A stretch of 64,000 nt of DNA from Leptospira sp. WS4.C2 (GTDB taxonomy: Bacteria > Spirochaetota > Leptospiria > Leptospirales > Leptospiraceae), in NCBI RefSeq assembly GCF_040833985.1, contig NZ_CP162139.1, forward strand, positions 806,001 through 870,000, given 5' to 3'. Below the pieces are notes generated by a model. It searched no databases. It was given only the letters and a program-made list of their open reading frames with translations, and had not been told where the DNA came from. Shown piece after piece: positions 60,512 to 64,000 of the stretch (positions are counted from its first letter, which is position 1; every line of letters starts with the position of its first letter). The translations under genes were made by a program, and so were the position numbers.

Positions 60512-61792
60512 GAGAATTTTCATACTCTTTTCAAAAAGATAAGATTCTAAATGCAACATATCGTCTGGGGCAGAGCTGAAATAGTTTACCCCTAGGTGGT
60601 AATGATCTCCACGATCTAAAAATCGAATGATTTCCCCTCGGATGATCATGGTACGTTCTTTGTTTAATGGAATAAACATTTTGATGATATTGTGTCGTTT
60701 CAAATATTGAAACAGACGTTTGTCATAAATTTCAAATAGAAGGCCATCGAGAGAAATATCCACAACCTTTGTGGTCGATTGCATGGTTTCATAACTTCCA
60801 TGTTGGATGGCAATTTTTGTGAATACATAGCTGATGATTTCTGCTAACTCAAAGATATACACTGCTTGGTTTTGGGAGATGGTAAACCGTTCCATGGCAG
60901 TGGAATAGACTTTAATAAACCCAACCACATCCTCATACAACCGAATGGGTGTGATTACATAAGAAACATAAAAGTCGCGAGATTCGTGTTTACGCATGGA
61001 TTCAAAAAAATCCAAAGCAAACTCTTCCCCAAATTCCTTTGCCATTTCTTTGTGTTCGTTATGGTAATTAAAGAGGACATCGTCTTGTGTGTCATTGATA
61101 TAAGAAGTAATGCGATTACAATCAGAGATATAAAGGGATTTACCAGTTCGAAGAATTGTTTTTTTTACAAAGTCTTCATATTCATTGAGTTTTTCTTCTG
61201 GTTGAAAAAAATGAATTTCATAGTCTTTGGAAATTCGTTCGATAGCCTCGGTTAACATTACGTTGATGAGTTTGCTGTCTGGTCTATCTTTTCGTACTTC
61301 TTTCATTAGGTGGGGGAATCGACTTTCGGCATAGAGGTTTTTTCCCACTTCACGAGATCCACCGGTCAAACTTCGAAATAAAATAATAAAATTCATAAAC
61401 AAATCATCAACGGGAATCCGTTTGTTTGTTCTTAATTGGTAGGACTGTAACTCGGTGGGAGTTTTGATGACTGTTTTTTCTTTTTGGATGTCGAGAATCA
61501 CTACCTCAAATTGGTAGTTGATATTCATCACTTCAAAACGGACTCGGGCCCGCCTTGACCCTTTTTCTACTAAATCGGGAATCATCAGAGTAACAGTATG
61601 AGATTCGATTTCCTCTACGGCAGCAACGATAGTTTCGTCTTCGTAGATAAATTCAAATTCTCTGTTATCGGCTTTCAGGTAGTAAAAGAGGTGTTTTACG
61701 ATATTGACATCCGATCCAATGATGGTTTCTTCAAATAACGATTCTAAGATCGTTATGAGTTCCTGCATCGAATCTGTTCTGCCGATTGCCAT
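60503..61792 (-). CDS. YcgR-N/PilZ-like protein with a GAF-like insert (DUF1577-like)
   Basis: 429 aa. Residues ~45-115 resemble the YcgR N-terminal domain (FEFIYEDETIVAAVEEI...). Next is the PilZ RxxxR motif, R121-TNK-R125. Instead of continuing, there are ~220 residues that look GAF-like (LYISDCNRITSYINDTQDD...YVSYVITPIRLYEDVVGFIKVYS), then DISLDG (345-350), the second PilZ motif (D/NxSxxG), and the barrel end. I recall Leptospira proteins of this size under DUF1577, but cannot confirm it. Probable c-di-GMP receptor combined with a second sensor. Confidence 0.65.
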   Translation of the reverse strand: MAIGRTDSMQELITILESLFEETIIGSDVNIVKHLFYYLKADNREFEFIYEDETIVAAVEEIESHTVTLMIPDLVEKGSRRARVRFEVMNINYQFEVVILDIQKEKTVIKTPTELQSYQLRTNKRIPVDDLFMNFIILFRSLTGGSREVGKNLYAESRFPHLMKEVRKDRPDSKLINVMLTEAIERISKDYEIHFFQPEEKLNEYEDFVKKTILRTGKSLYISDCNRITSYINDTQDDVLFNYHNEHKEMAKEFGEEFALDFFESMRKHESRDFYVSYVITPIRLYEDVVGFIKVYSTAMERFTISQNQAVYIFELAEIISYVFTKIAIQHGSYETMQSTTKVVDISLDGLLFEIYDKRLFQYLKRHNIIKMFIPLNKERTMIIRGEIIRFLDRGDHYHLGVNYFSSAPDDMLHLESYLFEKSMKILSE

Positions 61793-61801
61793 ACTAAAAT
61801 T

Positions 61802-61828
61802 ATCGATTTCCTAGAGGCAAAAATCGAT
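61802..61828. promoter_or_regulatory. Operator-like dyad ATCGATTT-N11-AAATCGAT
   Basis: Perfect 8-base arms (61802-61809 and 61821-61828) in the gap between the divergent PilZ-like gene and the 61885 gene, ten bases from the former's start codon. Confidence 0.45.
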
Positions 61829-61884
61829 TTTCAAGTGAGGAAAATGTGCAAGGAAACGACAGAATTCGCCGAAATGGGAAGTAT

Positions 61885-62412
61885 ATGGAACTAACTCTCC
61901 CAAAACATGTAAATCCTGAACTTATACCGATGATCCGACAAGGGCTTCTTAGTCCGGAGAAATTAGCCATCCTAACCGAATTGCATACGATTGTGGAACG
62001 ATTTGCTGGTTCCTTATATACAGATGAGGAAACCCAAAAGAAGATTTTGGAACGCACTGGATCTGTTCCAGACCTCATCACTTGGGGAGATTATTTCCAA
62101 ACCGAAGTGGCTTCACGTTATTTTTTAGAATCGGAAGAGTCACTCCAGAGAATCGTAGATACCATCCGTTTTGACCTAATCTCTGCTCATTTGATCTTTA
62201 GTGGAAAACCGGACCATTACAAAGACAAAATTAGAGCAGAAGTTTTGGTGAGTAAAGGAATCGATGCCGCTCTTCCGAATCAAAATTTGGAAACCCAACA
62301 CCTAGAAATCCTACTCAACTACTTTGAAAATATGGAGATCGGGAACAAACCTTTATCTTTACAAGATAAAGCCTGGTACGAATCCTTTCAGATAGATGAA
62401 ATCGCGATTTGA
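61885..62412 (+). CDS. Hypothetical protein
   Basis: 175 aa from ATG 61885 with GGGAAG just upstream; an in-frame start at 61846 adds 13 basic residues and is less likely. Soluble, mostly helical and acidic, with no signal or motif I recognise. It contains LTLPKHVNPELIPMIRQGLLSPEKLAIL and an HYKDKIRAEVLVSKGIDAALP stretch. The stop overlaps the next start by 17 bases, so the two are translationally linked. Confidence 0.6.
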   Translation: MELTLPKHVNPELIPMIRQGLLSPEKLAILTELHTIVERFAGSLYTDEETQKKILERTGSVPDLITWGDYFQTEVASRYFLESEESLQRIVDTIRFDLISAHLIFSGKPDHYKDKIRAEVLVSKGIDAALPNQNLETQHLEILLNYFENMEIGNKPLSLQDKAWYESFQIDEIAI

Positions 62413-63214
62413 ATCCAAAGAGTATGAATTCCTAAAAATTGAATCCCGTGAAACCGAAGATGGAAGAATTGTTTCCATCTTCTTAAACAATCCCACTTCC
62501 CGCAATTCCATGACCTGGAAAATGGGGGAAGAGTTTGCCGACGTAATCCATTCCATTAAAAAAGAAAAAGTCCTACCGCGTGTTGTGATCATCTCTGGTC
62601 GCAACGATGTGTTTTGTGCCGGTGGTGACTTAAATTTGTTACGCTCTTTTTCTGAAAAATCGTTCTCGCAAAACAGACGTGATATGAGAAAGTTCTATGG
62701 TTTCTTTTTATCAGTGCGTAAATTACCTGTTCCTGTCATTGCTGCCGTCAATGGACATGCGATTGGAGCAGGTCTTTCCTTAACCTTTGGTTGTGATCTA
62801 AGAATTTTTGCAGAAGAAGGAAAGTATTCCTTTAACTTTGTAAGACTCGGAATTCATCCGGGTATGGGTTCTAGTTTTCTTTCTCCAGAACTGCTTGGAA
62901 AGAGTTTGGGTGGGAGATTGTTACTCACTGGAGAAACTTTTGATGGTAAGTTTGCAAAAACTTGTGGGCTTGCGCTTGATTGCGTGCCTAAAACAGAAGT
63001 GTATGCACGCGCTATGGACCTTGCTTTATCTTTGTCAAAAGCCGCACCACTCGCCTTACAAGAATTAAAGAAGAATTTATACTCCTGGAAACAGCTAGAT
63101 AGCGCTCTAAAAAAAGAAGCAGAATCCCAAGCCCGAAACTTTATTTCGGACGACTTTAAAGAGACGATAAAAAGTATCCTAGAAAAGAGGGAACCAAAGT
63201 TTACTGGCAAATGA
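62396..63214 (+). CDS. Enoyl-CoA hydratase/isomerase family protein
   Basis: 272 aa of crotonase fold: VSIFLNNPTSRNSMTWKM, VVIISGRNDVFCAGGDLNLL (oxyanion-hole CAGGD), PVIAAVNGHAIGAGLSLTFGCDLRIF and VRLGIHPGMGSSFLSPELLG. The glutamate of active hydratases, usually in PE following the G-M-G region, is not obvious here (HPGMGSS), so the reaction could be isomerase-like. Substrate unknown; fatty-acid or amino-acid breakdown is possible. It overlaps the upstream gene by 17 bases. Confidence 0.8.
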   Translation: MKSRFESKEYEFLKIESRETEDGRIVSIFLNNPTSRNSMTWKMGEEFADVIHSIKKEKVLPRVVIISGRNDVFCAGGDLNLLRSFSEKSFSQNRRDMRKFYGFFLSVRKLPVPVIAAVNGHAIGAGLSLTFGCDLRIFAEEGKYSFNFVRLGIHPGMGSSFLSPELLGKSLGGRLLLTGETFDGKFAKTCGLALDCVPKTEVYARAMDLALSLSKAAPLALQELKKNLYSWKQLDSALKKEAESQARNFISDDFKETIKSILEKREPKFTGK

Positions 63215-63215
63215 A

Positions 63216-63238
63216 AAATTTAGAAGGTTTCTAAATTT
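63216..63238 (+). terminator. AT-rich hairpin after the crotonase gene
   Basis: Ten-base arms AAATTTAGAA (63216-63225) and TTCTAAATTT (63229-63238) with a GGT loop, directly after the stop. The stem is weak and lacks a long T tract, so termination is uncertain. Confidence 0.45.
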
Positions 63239-63280
63239 ATGACTCGACAAGGGTTTCTTAAGAGGTTACACCGAAGCTGA

Positions 63281-63979
63281 ATGGCGGATCTTCCACTCAA
63301 TCCTGATTGTTTTGCTTGTGATTATAAAAATCACAATGTTCTGCACTGTGCTGCACATGAAACCATTGAAAGGATCAATGAAGGAAAGGACTTTACCATC
63401 TTTCCTAGGGGAAAACACTTAGTGACCTCTGGGGTCAAAGCAGATGGCTTTTTCTTCATCAAGTCGGGACTTGTCCGCAGTTATGTCCAACTCGCCAGTG
63501 GAAAAGAACAAACCTTACGTTTGAGTGGACCGGGAGATTGGGTCGGATTTCGGGATTGTATTTCTGAATCAGTTTCACACCACAATGTAGTCGCAGTGGA
63601 AGACACCCACGCCTGTTACATCACAGGTGAGCTCATCGAAGCCTTAGTGGCGGATGATATCAACTTCCAGAAAGAAGTCTTCCGGCAAATGGCGAAGGAA
63701 TGGCAGGAGATGGAGGAACATGTCGTTTCTCTAGGCACTAAGCAGGTTCACGAAAAATTAGCAGAAATTCTCATCGTTTTGGACAATGCCCAGGGTCGAA
63801 AAAACCAAGTGGAGCTAAAAGTGACTCGTGATGTCCTTGCTACCTTTATCGGAACTAAAACCGAAACATTGGTTCGTGCTCTCTCCGACCTCAAAGCTCG
63901 TGAATTCATTTCCGTCGACAAAAACCGCATTGATATTCTGAACAGGGAAGCTTTGTATTCCCTTTCAAAAATCGCCTAA
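63281..63979 (+). CDS. FNR-like Crp-family regulator with possible Fe-S cysteines
   Basis: 232 aa. Cyclic-nucleotide-type beta-roll (residues ~30-125), a dimer helix, and a Crp-type HTH ending VTRDVLATFIGTKTETLVRALSDLKAREFISVDKNRIDIL. The N-terminus has Cys10-x2-Cys13-x9-Cys23, and Cys112 lies in THACYITGELIEAL, which aligns with the segment holding Cys122 of E. coli FNR; Cys10 to Cys112 is 102 residues, the same as Cys20 to Cys122. This set could hold an oxygen-sensing [4Fe-4S] cluster, although the third Cys is four residues further along than in FNR. Last gene of the window. Confidence 0.78.
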   Translation: MADLPLNPDCFACDYKNHNVLHCAAHETIERINEGKDFTIFPRGKHLVTSGVKADGFFFIKSGLVRSYVQLASGKEQTLRLSGPGDWVGFRDCISESVSHHNVVAVEDTHACYITGELIEALVADDINFQKEVFRQMAKEWQEMEEHVVSLGTKQVHEKLAEILIVLDNAQGRKNQVELKVTRDVLATFIGTKTETLVRALSDLKAREFISVDKNRIDILNREALYSLSKIA

Positions 63980-64000
63980 TTTTTTTCACAGGTCTATTAA

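Overview
The window looks like chromosomal DNA of a Leptospira (spirochaete). The strongest marker is an OmpL1-type porin (5149-6075). Base composition is moderately AT-rich, GTG and TTG starts are frequent, and many genes overlap by a few bases. It carries housekeeping and envelope genes, with no insertion sequence, prophage, CRISPR array, rRNA or tRNA that I could see. The species cannot be fixed from sequence alone.

Layout. 1-3100: the end of a degenerate GAF/GGDEF sensor, then an MBOAT acyltransferase paired with a membrane-anchored SGNH protein. 3059-4972 (minus): a small DUF5808-like gene, carA and an exported protein, back to back with ompL1. 6198-11816: PCD, two DMT permeases, ung, a degenerate RlmL-like methyltransferase, an AI-2E-type permease and a cyclic-nucleotide-binding protein. 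11876-14999: bioD-bioA-bioB. 15059-18475: a GPH permease, a 59-aa gene, an SGNH lipoprotein and serB. 18437-24420 (minus): aroE-folC-tetR-trpF-mutS. 24495-26293: a small membrane protein, a GT2 and a HATPase protein. 26331-36921 (plus): one long run of a pseudo-amidohydrolase, an S1 protein, trmL, a HATPase protein, uvrB, lon and a class A PBP. 36878-43430: a peptide-binding lipoprotein, an MsbA-like ABC exporter, a zinc-ribbon protein, a CoA-transferase and an FAD oxidoreductase.

The accessory-looking part is 43444-55464. A CsoR/CstR-type repressor with palindromic operators sits ahead of a DUF2892 protein, a TolC-like protein and an RND pump; no adaptor gene is present. Three tandem secreted alpha/beta-hydrolase paralogues follow on the minus strand. 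Next is a large membrane histidine kinase, divergent from a lytic transglycosylase across a region with two copies of the dyad TTGTGC-N3-GCACAA. 55535-63979 holds a membrane-anchored unknown, a penicillin-acylase-family hydrolase, a TPR protein, a PilZ-like protein whose two c-di-GMP motifs are split by about 220 residues, an unknown, an enoyl-CoA hydratase and an FNR-like regulator.

There is no gene-free stretch over 300 bases. The longest gaps (146-157 bases at 5003-5148, 50307-50463 and 52119-52263) hold promoters, terminators and inverted repeats. All functions are read from motifs and remembered family patterns; no database search was run.
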